A DNA stretch of 64,000 bases from JAYPEY01 sp964519245 (GTDB lineage Bacteria; Verrucomicrobiota; Verrucomicrobiia; Limisphaerales; JAYPEY01). Shown one piece after another: positions 56,376 through 64,000 of the stretch (its first letter is position 1; each line of letters begins with the position of its first letter). The notes under the pieces are model-generated. The model had not been told where the DNA came from. It made no database searches and saw nothing but the letters and a program-made list of their open reading frames with translations. The stretch covers positions 47,452-111,451 of the forward strand of contig CAZFLK010000002.1 in assembly GCA_964519245.1 (NCBI GenBank), read 5' to 3'. A program made the position numbers and the translations under genes.

Positions 56376-56582
56376 GACAATGCCGCACGGTGAATTGATC
56401 AAGGAAGATTGCGGTATTTTCCGGGCTTGCCCCAGGTCGTTTCGGGTGGATCTTTCCGCGGGATTGCGCATTATTGCCGCCCGGTTGCGAAGAGTCGCTT
56501 CGAAGTGCCAATGATCGACGTTTTGAATCAGTCTCAATTCAGGGTGGGCGCGCCACCGCTCGGACGGCGGGTTGGAGACCGC

Positions 56583-58418
56583 ATGGGTGGCGCCTTGCGC
56601 GATGGTTTCGGACGCTTGTGCGTCGTCATTTTGTTGGCGGGGTGCGCTTGGAGCGGCGCGTCGTCCGGCGCCGGGGCGCCGGCGGAGAGCGCTGCGGCCG
56701 CGGAGCACCGGAAGCTTTTTGAACAGGAGCGTTATCCTTCGGCGACGGCCTGCAAGACCTGCCATCCGGGGCATTATCGGGAATGGTCTGTTTCCCAGCA
56801 TGCCTACGCCCAGCTGAGTCCGATCTTCAACTCGATGCACGCGAAGATCGTGAAGTTGACCAACGGCTCGAACGGCGATTTCTGCGTCCGGTGCCACACG
56901 CAGGTGGGAATGAACATGGATGAGCCGGTGTTCATGAGCAACATGGACCGGCATCCGGTCTCGAGGGAAGGCATCACCTGCGTGGTCTGCCATCGTTTGG
57001 AGAATGAGTATGGCAAGGTCAGCGGACGTTTTGCGTTGGTCGAGGGCGGCTTGAACACGCCGGTTTTCGGTCCCTCCGGAAACGCGGAGTTGAATCGCGT
57101 TCTGGCGGACCCGGGAAACTATCAACTCACCACGGATCCGGCGGAACAGGGGCGCGTGGTGCATCCGGAGGTCAGGCAGGCGGGGCAGTTGACGACGTCC
57201 GGATTCTGCGGCGCCTGCCACGATGTGACCTTGAAGAATGGCTTTCGATTGGAGGAGGCCTTCAGCGAATTCAAGAATTCGCCGGCGGCCAAGCGGGGGG
57301 AGTCCTGCCAGGATTGCCACATGGGCAAGGTTCCGGGAAAGAAATCCGGCTATCGGCTGGAGCCGGCGGCCATCGTGGGCGGCGTTCCGACCGAGCCGCG
57401 CAAACGCACGAATCACATGTTTCCCGGGCCCGATTACCCAGTGATTCATGCCGGCATCTTTCCGCACAACCCCAAGGCCGCCGAATTGGCGACGATGCGC
57501 GAGTGGTTGACGTTCGACGACCAGGCGGGTTGGGGAACCGACGAGTATGAGCGGCGCGCGGACAAACAGAAGAAGTATCCCTCCCGGTGGCGGACGGTGG
57601 ACGATCGTTATGACGCCCGGGCCGTGATCGATGAACAGGAGAAGTTGCTGGCGGAAATGCAGGAGCAACGGCTCGCCCTGCTGCGCGAGGGGTATCGGCT
57701 GGGTGAGTTGAAGGTGACCCGGGCCTCCCGGCGCGGATTGCGCTTCGACATTGAAGTCCGCAATGGCACGGACGGTCACAACGTGCCGACCGGCTTCGAC
57801 GCCGAGCGCCTGACCTGGCTGCGGGTCACGGTGACCGATCCGGCCGGCGAGGTGGTTTTCCAATCCGGCGATCTGGATCCGAACGGCGATGTGCGCGATC
57901 TGCATTCGCATTACGTCCACGACGGCAAACTGCCCCTGGACCGGCAGTTGTTCAGCCTTCAGAGCAAGTTTCTGACGCGCAATTTCCGGGGCGGTGAGCG
58001 TGAGCAGGTGTTGCCCGTCAACTACTCGCTTGACCCGCTGCCTTTCGTTCGTCCCGAGCCGTTCTCCGTCGTCCTCACCGGGCGTCCCTCCGATGCGCGG
58101 AAACACAAGCGGGGAATCGGCCCGCTCGAGAGCCGCATCGCGTCCTACAAGGTGAGCCGTTCGGCCCTGAAGGGCGAGGGCGACTACCGGATCAACGTCA
58201 AGCTTATGGCGGCCATGGTTCCGGTCAACCTGGTGCTGGAAATCGCCGACATGGGATTCGACTACCACATGACCGCCGAGGACGTGATCCAGGCTCTCGT
58301 GGCCGGCCACATGACGCTCTGGGACAAGACGGTCACCGTTGCCCTCGACGGCGAGAAGCCCGCCTTCGATCTCGCCGGCACGCCGGAACCTGCCCGCAAG
58401 GATGGCAAGGGCAATTGA
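56583..58418 (+). CDS. pentaheme c-type cytochrome lipoprotein
   Basis: 611 residues. A lipoprotein signal with LAGC (Cys21, in LCVVILLAGCAWSG) is followed by five CxxCH heme motifs: CKTCH (57-61), CVRCH (101-105), CVVCH (133-137), CGACH (209-213) and CQDCH (242-246). The remaining ~360 residues are beta-rich without hemes. The start at 56583 puts the lipobox at standard distance; an ATG at 56511 would add 24 residues. A lipid-anchored multiheme cytochrome should pass electrons in the envelope. The next gene, a porin-like barrel, overlaps its 3' end by 17 bp. Confidence 0.88.
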   Translation: MGGALRDGFGRLCVVILLAGCAWSGASSGAGAPAESAAAAEHRKLFEQERYPSATACKTCHPGHYREWSVSQHAYAQLSPIFNSMHAKIVKLTNGSNGDFCVRCHTQVGMNMDEPVFMSNMDRHPVSREGITCVVCHRLENEYGKVSGRFALVEGGLNTPVFGPSGNAELNRVLADPGNYQLTTDPAEQGRVVHPEVRQAGQLTTSGFCGACHDVTLKNGFRLEEAFSEFKNSPAAKRGESCQDCHMGKVPGKKSGYRLEPAAIVGGVPTEPRKRTNHMFPGPDYPVIHAGIFPHNPKAAELATMREWLTFDDQAGWGTDEYERRADKQKKYPSRWRTVDDRYDARAVIDEQEKLLAEMQEQRLALLREGYRLGELKVTRASRRGLRFDIEVRNGTDGHNVPTGFDAERLTWLRVTVTDPAGEVVFQSGDLDPNGDVRDLHSHYVHDGKLPLDRQLFSLQSKFLTRNFRGGEREQVLPVNYSLDPLPFVRPEPFSVVLTGRPSDARKHKRGIGPLESRIASYKVSRSALKGEGDYRINVKLMAAMVPVNLVLEIADMGFDYHMTAEDVIQALVAGHMTLWDKTVTVALDGEKPAFDLAGTPEPARKDGKGN

Positions 58419-59817
58419 TCATCCGGCTTTCTCTTGCGCCGCGGGGCGCTGGTTGCTTGCTCGCCTGAGGGTCTGGGCGGCGTTGGGCATTCTTGTCGTT
58501 GTCCGAGCGGCTGCTGTGGAGCCGCAGTCCGCTGAGACGGGCGAGCTGCAACTCTCGGGATTTCCTCCGCGTCCCCGCCCTCTGATCGAACTGGGCGACA
58601 AGTTTCTCAGCCGGGGCAACCTGCGGAAAGGATTCAAGCTGCCGACCGGCGCGGTTTGGACGCCCAACCTCTGGGTCTACGGGAATTTCCGGACGGCCGT
58701 GCAAAGCTTTGATCCGGGAGCGGGGTCGCGACGAAACGAGTGGGTGAATCGGTTGGATCTCTTCGGCAACCTGGAGCTTTCGCCGACGGAGCGTATTCTC
58801 ATCGGCCTCCGACCGCTGGATCACAAGGGCGATTTCACGGGGTTCAACTTTGAACCCGCCAACCGCCGCGGTTTCGAGGAGCGTTTTGACGAAACGAGTT
58901 TTCAGCCTCGCACGCTGTTTTTTGAGGGCGAGTTTGGCGAGGTCTTTCCCGGGTTGGATTCTGCGGACCGCCGCAGTCTGGACTACGGCCTGTCGGTCGG
59001 TCGGCAGCCGTTGCGGCTGCAGGATGGCCTGCTGCTGGAGGACAACGCGATTGATCTGGTCGCCGTCACGCGCAATGCGATTCTGCCGCGCGGCGGTTCG
59101 CACCTGCGGGTGTCCGCGCTGTTTGGTTGGAACGAGGTCGATCGCGCCAACAACATCGAGGAGCAGGACGCCTATCTGCTGGGGTTGGATTCCTTCCTCG
59201 ACCTCAAGCGCACGACGTTGGAATGGGATCTTCTGTATGTTTTGTCCCAGCGGCAAAGCGACGGCGTCTACGCCGGCCTCGGGGCGGTGCAGCGCCTGGG
59301 GAAGATCAACACCACCTTTCGGGTGGCCCAATCCATTGCCGTGGAGCGGGAGAACGCCCGCGTCGGCACGGGGACGCTGCTGTTCAGCGAATTGTCCTAC
59401 ACCCCGGCGCATACCCACGACATCGCCTACCTCAATGGATTCTGGGGCATCAACGAGTTTACCTCCGCCGTGCGCGACCCGTTTTCAGGAGGTCCGCTGG
59501 GGAGGACGGGGTTGACGTTTGCCGCGGTCGGCCTGGGCCGGTATGGGAGTCCGTTGAACAATGGGGCGGCGAATGCCGCGGGCGGTGCGATTGGCTACCA
59601 GATGTTCCTGGGCGAACGCAGGCGGCGGCAGGTCATCCTGGAGGGCGGCGGTCTCGCCTCGACCAATGGCGACGCCAATGCCGCGGAGGCTGCGGCAATC
59701 CGTTATCAGCAGGCCTTTGGTCGCCGTATGGTGATGATCGTGGATGCCTTTGGGGCGCTTCTCGAGGACAGCGAGGAATCCTTCGGGGGGCGACTGGAGT
59801 TTTTGGTGAAGTTCTGA
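58402..59817 (+). CDS. outer-membrane beta-barrel (porin-like) protein of a cytochrome cluster
   Basis: 471 residues. A signal (WAALGILVVVRAAAV) is followed by a long series of amphipathic strands, many with Arg/Asp or Tyr/Leu alternation, and a C-terminal Phe in GGRLEFLVKF, the usual outer-membrane insertion signature. No heme motif is present. The gene starts 17 bp before the stop of the pentaheme gene and ends 3 bp before the tetraheme gene, so the three are coupled. In porin-cytochrome complexes such barrels house the cytochromes; this role here is inferred. Confidence 0.82.
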   Translation: MARAIDHPAFSCAAGRWLLARLRVWAALGILVVVRAAAVEPQSAETGELQLSGFPPRPRPLIELGDKFLSRGNLRKGFKLPTGAVWTPNLWVYGNFRTAVQSFDPGAGSRRNEWVNRLDLFGNLELSPTERILIGLRPLDHKGDFTGFNFEPANRRGFEERFDETSFQPRTLFFEGEFGEVFPGLDSADRRSLDYGLSVGRQPLRLQDGLLLEDNAIDLVAVTRNAILPRGGSHLRVSALFGWNEVDRANNIEEQDAYLLGLDSFLDLKRTTLEWDLLYVLSQRQSDGVYAGLGAVQRLGKINTTFRVAQSIAVERENARVGTGTLLFSELSYTPAHTHDIAYLNGFWGINEFTSAVRDPFSGGPLGRTGLTFAAVGLGRYGSPLNNGAANAAGGAIGYQMFLGERRRRQVILEGGGLASTNGDANAAEAAAIRYQQAFGRRMVMIVDAFGALLEDSEESFGGRLEFLVKF

Positions 59818-59820
59818 GAC

Positions 59821-60828
59821 ATGGGGGGTGACGGGTCAACAAGGGGCGGGCGATTCGGACAAGGTTGGTCGGCAGGCCTTGGCCTCGCCGTCGCGCTTGC
59901 GGCCTCGGTTCCTTCGGTCCGGGGAGCGGATGGCGGAGGCCGGTTCGACGGGCCGGACAACTGTGCGGAGTGCCATCGTCCGATGCACGCCACCTGGATG
60001 CACACCGCGCACTACGGAACCTTTACCTCGGCGCATCGGATGCGCAGCGGCCGTCGCGTCGCGGGACGGCTGGGCATTGAGCGAATCAAGCAGTCGGAAG
60101 ATTGCGCTCGTTGTCATTACACGGCGCAGACTCGGCCGTTGGCGTCTGGCGGACGTCTTCCGGTGGCCGGGGTTTCCTGTGAATCCTGTCACGGTCCGGC
60201 CGGAAAGTGGAACGCCATCCATGCGGACCCGACCGATCCGGATGCCTTGGAAAAAGCCGAGGCGCTGGGGTTGATTCGTCCGGGAAACATCGGGGGCATG
60301 GCGCATCAATGCTTCAAGTGCCACACGGTGAACGATGAGCGCCTTGTCAACCTGGGGGGGCACAATCCTGGCAGCGACTTTGAGATGGTCGCCTGGCTCG
60401 AAGGCGAAGTCCGCCACAATTTCATTGATTCCAAAGGGGCCCGGAATGCGCCGACGCCGGTTGAGCGAAAACGGTTGTTTTACGTCGTCGGGCAGATTGT
60501 GGCTCTGGAGCGCGCCATCGCGGAGTTCGCTGACGCGACGGAAGCGGGCGACTTTGCGTCGATCCGAGTGGAGCGGCGAGCGGTGGCGTTGAAACGGTTG
60601 GAGGCGGTGCAGCGACGGGTGAAATTGGAGGTCTTGGGGCGCGTCATTGAAACCGGCGTCAAGGCGGTTCTGAAGCGGGGCGACGACGAGGCGTTGCGCA
60701 ACGCCGCCGGTTCGCTGCGCCGACTGGCGCAGGAATTTGCCGAGGGCAGGGACGGGAGCGAACTCGCGGCCATCGATGAGCTGCTGCCCCGAGCCGAGGA
60801 CTATCTAGGGGATGTGTTTCGGCCGTGA
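59821..60828 (+). CDS. tetraheme c-type cytochrome (cytochrome c554-like)
   Basis: 335 residues. A signal (GLGLAVALAASVPSVRG) is followed by four CxxCH motifs: CAECH (48-52), CARCH (95-99), CESCH (120-124) and CFKCH (164-168). The remaining ~165 residues are helical and charged, an unusual tail. The spacing of the hemes is like the four-heme cytochrome c554 family. It starts 3 bp after the barrel gene stop. As a periplasmic partner it could feed electrons to the barrel/pentaheme pair. Its exact redox partners are unknown. Confidence 0.86.
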   Translation: MGGDGSTRGGRFGQGWSAGLGLAVALAASVPSVRGADGGGRFDGPDNCAECHRPMHATWMHTAHYGTFTSAHRMRSGRRVAGRLGIERIKQSEDCARCHYTAQTRPLASGGRLPVAGVSCESCHGPAGKWNAIHADPTDPDALEKAEALGLIRPGNIGGMAHQCFKCHTVNDERLVNLGGHNPGSDFEMVAWLEGEVRHNFIDSKGARNAPTPVERKRLFYVVGQIVALERAIAEFADATEAGDFASIRVERRAVALKRLEAVQRRVKLEVLGRVIETGVKAVLKRGDDEALRNAAGSLRRLAQEFAEGRDGSELAAIDELLPRAEDYLGDVFRP

Positions 60829-60845
60829 GTGGTTGCGGGCGATTG

Positions 60846-61721
60846 TTATTCCAGCAACGCCTTCGCCCGCTTCTCCACCTCGCCCAGCAGCGCCTGTTGG
60901 ATCGGGTTCAGTTTTCCGCGCCAGAAGGCGCCGACCGGAATGCTGCCGAAGTCGCGCAGCGGGAGGCTGCGAACGTTCTTTGGCATCCGTCGGTCCGGGA
61001 TCATCACGGTCACGCCGATTCCGAAGTCGTTCTCCACGTAGGTGTCAATCAGGTCCAGGGAGTTGACCTCGATGCCGATCGGCCAGTCGACGCCGAGTTT
61101 GGACAGGCCTTTCTGGAAGAGTCGGCTGACGGCCTCGTTGGCCGGCAGGCTGATCAGGGTGTCGTCGATGCGGTCGCGCGTGGTGATGTCTTTGAGCGAC
61201 TTGATCTTCCTGGACTTGTTCACGAGCAGGACCAGGGGCAGTTCGATGAGTTTCTGGGACTTGATGCCGGGGGGCGGGCGCCCCTCGATCGCGGTGACCG
61301 CCAAATCGATCTCCTGTTTGGCCAGCCACTCCTCAATGTCCGGCTGCAGTCCTTCCCGCATGGTGAGCTTCAGCCTGGGATACCTGCCGCGCAGATTCTT
61401 CAACATGGCGGGCAGATGGTCGCGGAGGATGATCGGCGAAGCGGCGATCCGGATCAGGTGCGTCGCGCCGCCGATGAGTTTCTCCGCCATGGATTCCAGG
61501 TTGCCGAAGAAGGGCTGAATGAACTCATAGAGTTCCTGCCCGGCCTGGGTAAGCTCGAAAGGGCGTCGCTGGAACAGGGTCAGACCGAGATAGTCCTCCA
61601 GTTGCAGGATCTGGCCGCTGATGGCGGGTTGCTGAATGCCGTAGGGCATGTTGCGCGCCGCCTGGCTGATGCCGCCGTAGCGGGCGACGTAGTAGAACAA
61701 CTCCAAGTGGTGAACATTCAT
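60846..61721 (-). CDS. LysR-family transcriptional regulator
   Basis: 291 residues. The N-terminal winged helix-turn-helix (HHLELFYYVARYGGISQAAR and ISGQILQLEDYLGLTLFQRR) is followed by a co-inducer-binding domain (LIRIAASPIILRDHLPAMLK, ISLPANEAVSRLFQKGLSKL, IGVTVMIPDRRMPKNVRSLP). The start at 61721 gives the family N-terminus; the open frame upstream runs out of frame through the amidase gene and is rejected. It lies 74 bp downstream of the amidase gene on the same strand. It may control this amidase or an unlinked gene. Confidence 0.9.
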   Translation of the reverse strand: MNVHHLELFYYVARYGGISQAARNMPYGIQQPAISGQILQLEDYLGLTLFQRRPFELTQAGQELYEFIQPFFGNLESMAEKLIGGATHLIRIAASPIILRDHLPAMLKNLRGRYPRLKLTMREGLQPDIEEWLAKQEIDLAVTAIEGRPPPGIKSQKLIELPLVLLVNKSRKIKSLKDITTRDRIDDTLISLPANEAVSRLFQKGLSKLGVDWPIGIEVNSLDLIDTYVENDFGIGVTVMIPDRRMPKNVRSLPLRDFGSIPVGAFWRGKLNPIQQALLGEVEKRAKALLE

Positions 61722-61795
61722 GACTGGTGGGGTTACCCGATCAAGGACAGTCTTCCGTACTGCCGGCCGTATGACAAGCCGGCCGGCAACACGGA

Positions 61796-62635
61796 TCAAT
61801 CGTCGGTGAGGCCGCCATAGAGGTCCGGCCTTCGGTCGTGGATGCGATGCACCTCGTGCTTGCCGGGGATCTTGACCAGATGTTTCTGTCGGGCGAATGC
61901 GGGGTCGATGTCGGCGTAGAGAATCGCCTCCTCCGTGTGGTCGGCGTGCGCGAGGAGGTCGCCGGTAGGTTCGGCGCATTGGGATTGTCCGATGAACCCG
62001 ACGCCGCGTTCCTCGCCCACGCGGTTGACGGCGAAATAGTAGAAGTGGTTCTCGTGGGCGCGCGCGCTGATCAGGTAGCGGGCCCCCTTGCGGGAACCCT
62101 CGGGCCAATTGGTCGGCAGCGCCACCAGGTCGGCGCCCGCTAGCATGAGGATCCGGGCGGCTTCCGGGAAGGAGTAGTCGTAGCAGATGTTCAGGCCGAT
62201 GCGCAGTCCCGCCGCCTCGTGAACTTCGAAGGGGGTGTCGCCCGGCGTTGTGAATCGATCCACGCCGAGGGAGGGGAGATGCGCCTTTCGGTAGCGGCCG
62301 ATCAGGCCCTCCGGGCCGACCAGAACGCAGGTGTTGAACAGCCGGTCGTTGTCCCGTTCCAGCAAACCGAAGACGGCGCAGGATTTGGCGGCGCGGCAGG
62401 CTTCGGTCATGGCCGCCACCGCGGGGCCCGGGATGGATTGCGCGCAGTTCAGGGCCTCTTCCCGGCTCTCGAAACAATAGCCGGCGACCGCGCACTCGGG
62501 GAAAATCGCCAACCGGGCGCCGTGGTCCGCGGCTTCGGCAAGACGGGATGCCATTCGCTGCAGGTTGGCGGCGGCATCCATGAAGTCGATCTTCATTTGA
62601 ACGCCGGCGACTCGAACGGGGGAGGAATTGGCCAT
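61796..62635 (-). CDS. carbon-nitrogen hydrolase (nitrilase superfamily)
   Basis: 279 residues. The catalytic triad is intact: Glu47 in LAIFPECAVAGY, Lys117 in IGRYRKAHLPSLG and Cys151 in GLNICYDYSFPE. This class of enzymes hydrolyses amides or C-N bonds, for example omega-amides or carbamoyl compounds; its substrate cannot be inferred. The start at 62635 gives a clean N-terminus (SPVRVAGVQMKIDFMDAAAN). It is followed 74 bp later by the LysR gene. Confidence 0.92.
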   Translation of the reverse strand: MANSSPVRVAGVQMKIDFMDAAANLQRMASRLAEAADHGARLAIFPECAVAGYCFESREEALNCAQSIPGPAVAAMTEACRAAKSCAVFGLLERDNDRLFNTCVLVGPEGLIGRYRKAHLPSLGVDRFTTPGDTPFEVHEAAGLRIGLNICYDYSFPEAARILMLAGADLVALPTNWPEGSRKGARYLISARAHENHFYYFAVNRVGEERGVGFIGQSQCAEPTGDLLAHADHTEEAILYADIDPAFARQKHLVKIPGKHEVHRIHDRRPDLYGGLTDD

Positions 62636-62771
62636 GACGATGTGATCCGGAACGGTTGCGGGCGGCTTGAACGGAACCCGCCTCCGAGGAAGACAAGTCT
62701 GGGGATCCCCGGACGCTTTCGGCGAGAAAAATGTCCTGACAGGCTGGCGGTCTGCGTTAAGTTGAATACAC

Positions 62772-63479
62772 GTGTTCTCCCCAAGCCCCATTCGGAAGAG
62801 CGTCGGCGGGAAGCGGTTTGCCTTCACGCTGATCGAGTTGCTGGTGGTGATCGGCATCATCGGCATCCTGGCGAGTCTGTTGCTGCCGGTCCTGGCGAAG
62901 GCCACCGGCAAGGCCAAGCGCATCTACTGCCTGAACAACATGCGCCAGATCGGCATAGCCATGCGGGTCTGGAAGGATGATCGCGGCGGCTCGTTTCAAG
63001 GCTTCAAGGGCAATTCCACCAACCTTATCTGGAACGGCAAGTCCTATGTCGGCTACGGCAAACTCCTGCCCAAGTATCTGGACAACGCGACCAGCGTCTT
63101 TGCCTGTCCTTCGGCGAGCTTTTTCAACCTGGTGGTGACCAACGGGGTCGACAATGCGGGGGAAACCAACCGCGTCGCTTTCAGCAGCTATTACTTTCGA
63201 GGTTCGAAGCAGGGCGGGGGCAGGGGGAAAGTCTTGTTCTCGGACTTTGATCTCAAGCAGTTCATGACCTACGGCGAATGGGTCAACCGCAGTCATGACA
63301 CGGGCAAGAATGTGATGCACCGGGATGGGAGCGCCCACTTTGTCCTGAATGACATGGACAGCCGCGCGATGCGGCATGGGGGCGACAGCCGTCCCGGCAA
63401 GAACGACGGGACCTGGAGCCGCTTGGAAAATCCCCAACTCCGGGGCGGACCGCCCTCGTCCAAAAAGAAGAAGAACTAG
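62772..63479 (+). CDS. type II secretion/type IV pilus-like pseudopilin (verrucomicrobial type)
   Basis: 235 residues from a GTG at 62772 (no ATG is available). The prepilin signature is KRFAFTLIELLVVIGIIGIL, with cleavage before Phe and the Glu at +5; the helix continues ASLLLPVLAKATGKAKRIYC, typical of Verrucomicrobia. The C-terminal part has the HRDGSAHFVLNDMDSR-type 'H-x-DG' element. It is probably processed by a prepilin peptidase and held in the inner membrane. It is divergent from the amidase gene. Many such genes exist per genome in this phylum. Confidence 0.88.
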   Translation: MFSPSPIRKSVGGKRFAFTLIELLVVIGIIGILASLLLPVLAKATGKAKRIYCLNNMRQIGIAMRVWKDDRGGSFQGFKGNSTNLIWNGKSYVGYGKLLPKYLDNATSVFACPSASFFNLVVTNGVDNAGETNRVAFSSYYFRGSKQGGGRGKVLFSDFDLKQFMTYGEWVNRSHDTGKNVMHRDGSAHFVLNDMDSRAMRHGGDSRPGKNDGTWSRLENPQLRGGPPSSKKKKN

Positions 63480-63616
63480 CCCGGCCGCGCTTTCCGGCCC
63501 CTTGATTCGGCGTCGGCGCCGTGTTTGGCGCGCGTGGGAGTCTTCAGCCTTTTTCTGCTTCGAGGGACTTCAGTCTTGAACACTCCAACGTCTGAAGGCA
63601 TCCAATCAGCAGCCAT

Positions 63617-64000
63617 ATGAGAAGATTTTTTCAATCGATTGGGATGATGATGACGGCCGCGGTCGTGGTTTTGGGAGCGTCATCGGAGGCGGGAGCCGCG
63701 GGCGCGGTGGCCACCTACAAGAGTTGGCCGATGCATCGGGGCGGACCGGAGTTGCTTGGCGTCGCGCCTGGGCGGTTGCCGGCTTCACTCAAGCTTCTCT
63801 GGAAGTTCAAGACCGAAGATCCCATCACCTCCTCCGCTGCGATCGTCGGTGGACGGGTCTATGTGGGGTCGCACAACGGGAAGATCTACGCATTGAATTT
63901 CAGCAATGGCGGACGCATGTGGGAGTTCGAGACCGAAGGTCCCGTTGAATCATCGCCCCTGGTTCTGGGCGGCAAGGTGTATGTCGGTTCGTCCGATGGG
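63617..64000 (+). CDS. PQQ-type beta-propeller protein (3' truncated by the window)
   Basis: 128 codons to the window end. A signal peptide (IGMMMTAAVVVLGASSEAGA) is followed by beta-propeller repeats: LKLLWKFKTEDPITSSAAIV then VYVGSHNGKIYALNFSNGGR and MWEFETEGPVESSPLVLGG. These are the W-x-F-K-T ... VYVGSxDGxxYAL units of outer-membrane assembly (BamB) or PQQ-dependent dehydrogenase-like proteins. The catalytic domain, if any, is outside the window, so the choice is open. Confidence 0.85.
   Translation, partial: MRRFFQSIGMMMTAAVVVLGASSEAGAAGAVATYKSWPMHRGGPELLGVAPGRLPASLKLLWKFKTEDPITSSAAIVGGRVYVGSHNGKIYALNFSNGGRMWEFETEGPVESSPLVLGGKVYVGSSDG

Noticed and set aside
56376..58310. 645-codon upstream extension of the Gfo/Idh/MocA frame
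   Set aside because: It lies antisense to the pentaheme cytochrome gene, has no family similarity, and the oxidoreductase fold begins only after the ATG at 56375.
61722..62696. Upstream extension of the LysR frame
   Set aside because: It runs out of frame through the amidase gene; the helix-turn-helix starts at the ATG at 61721.

Overview
The window is about 62% GC (my estimate by eye) and looks chromosomal. It reads as a member of the Verrucomicrobiota, probably of the Pedosphaera/Limisphaerales type. Four adjacent pairs of DUF1501 and DUF1549/DUF1553 proteins, a Pirellula/Verrucomicrobia-type dehydrogenase-like protein, a pseudopilin whose N-terminal helix ends LLLPVLAKA, and many intergenic palindromes support this. 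No tRNA, rRNA, CRISPR array, integrase or transposase was seen. Shine-Dalgarno sequences are weak, so many starts were chosen from signal peptides, family starts or gene overlaps.

Layout. Positions 1-3263 hold the end of a carboxypeptidase-regulatory-like protein, a membrane adenylate/guanylate cyclase and a porin. trpS (3462-4442) converges on the purine operon purS-purQ-purL (7919-4602, minus). Two exported proteins follow (coiled-coil, and a TPR-type lipoprotein), then an overlapping ECF sigma / membrane anti-sigma / periplasmic sensor operon (13552-12278, minus) and a DUF4197 protein. From 14617 to 39557 lies a block of large exported proteins: an FG-GAP/dehydrogenase-like fusion, four DUF1501-DUF1553 pairs (three minus, one plus) and a VWA/GATase-like membrane protein. 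These suggest a degrader of complex organic matter, although no glycosidase or sulfatase is present here. Next come an SMP-30-like protein, a TauD-type dioxygenase overlapping a nucleotidyltransferase, an ICMT-like membrane protein, a SirB1-type protein and a sodium:solute symporter.

The most unusual region is the all-minus run from 54884 to 47189: fabD, a GcvH-like lipoyl carrier, a CobW-type GTPase, a small cysteine-rich protein resembling the HdrA N-terminus, a two-cluster ferredoxin, an unknown 174-aa protein, a DUF116-polyprenyl synthetase fusion and an alpha/alpha-toroid protein of the prenyltransferase-repeat class. I do not recognise this set as a described pathway. It looks like a redox/isoprenoid module built round a lipoyl carrier outside glycine cleavage.

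A second system of interest is at 56583-60828: a pentaheme lipoprotein cytochrome, an outer-membrane barrel and a tetraheme periplasmic cytochrome in tight order. This is the gene content expected of a porin-cytochrome electron conduit. The window ends with a LysR regulator, a nitrilase-family amidase, a pseudopilin and the start of a PQQ-type beta-propeller.

Several palindromic repeat families lie between genes. In two cases (30497-30680 and 51730-51797) the repeat appears to supply the C-terminal codons of the neighbouring gene.
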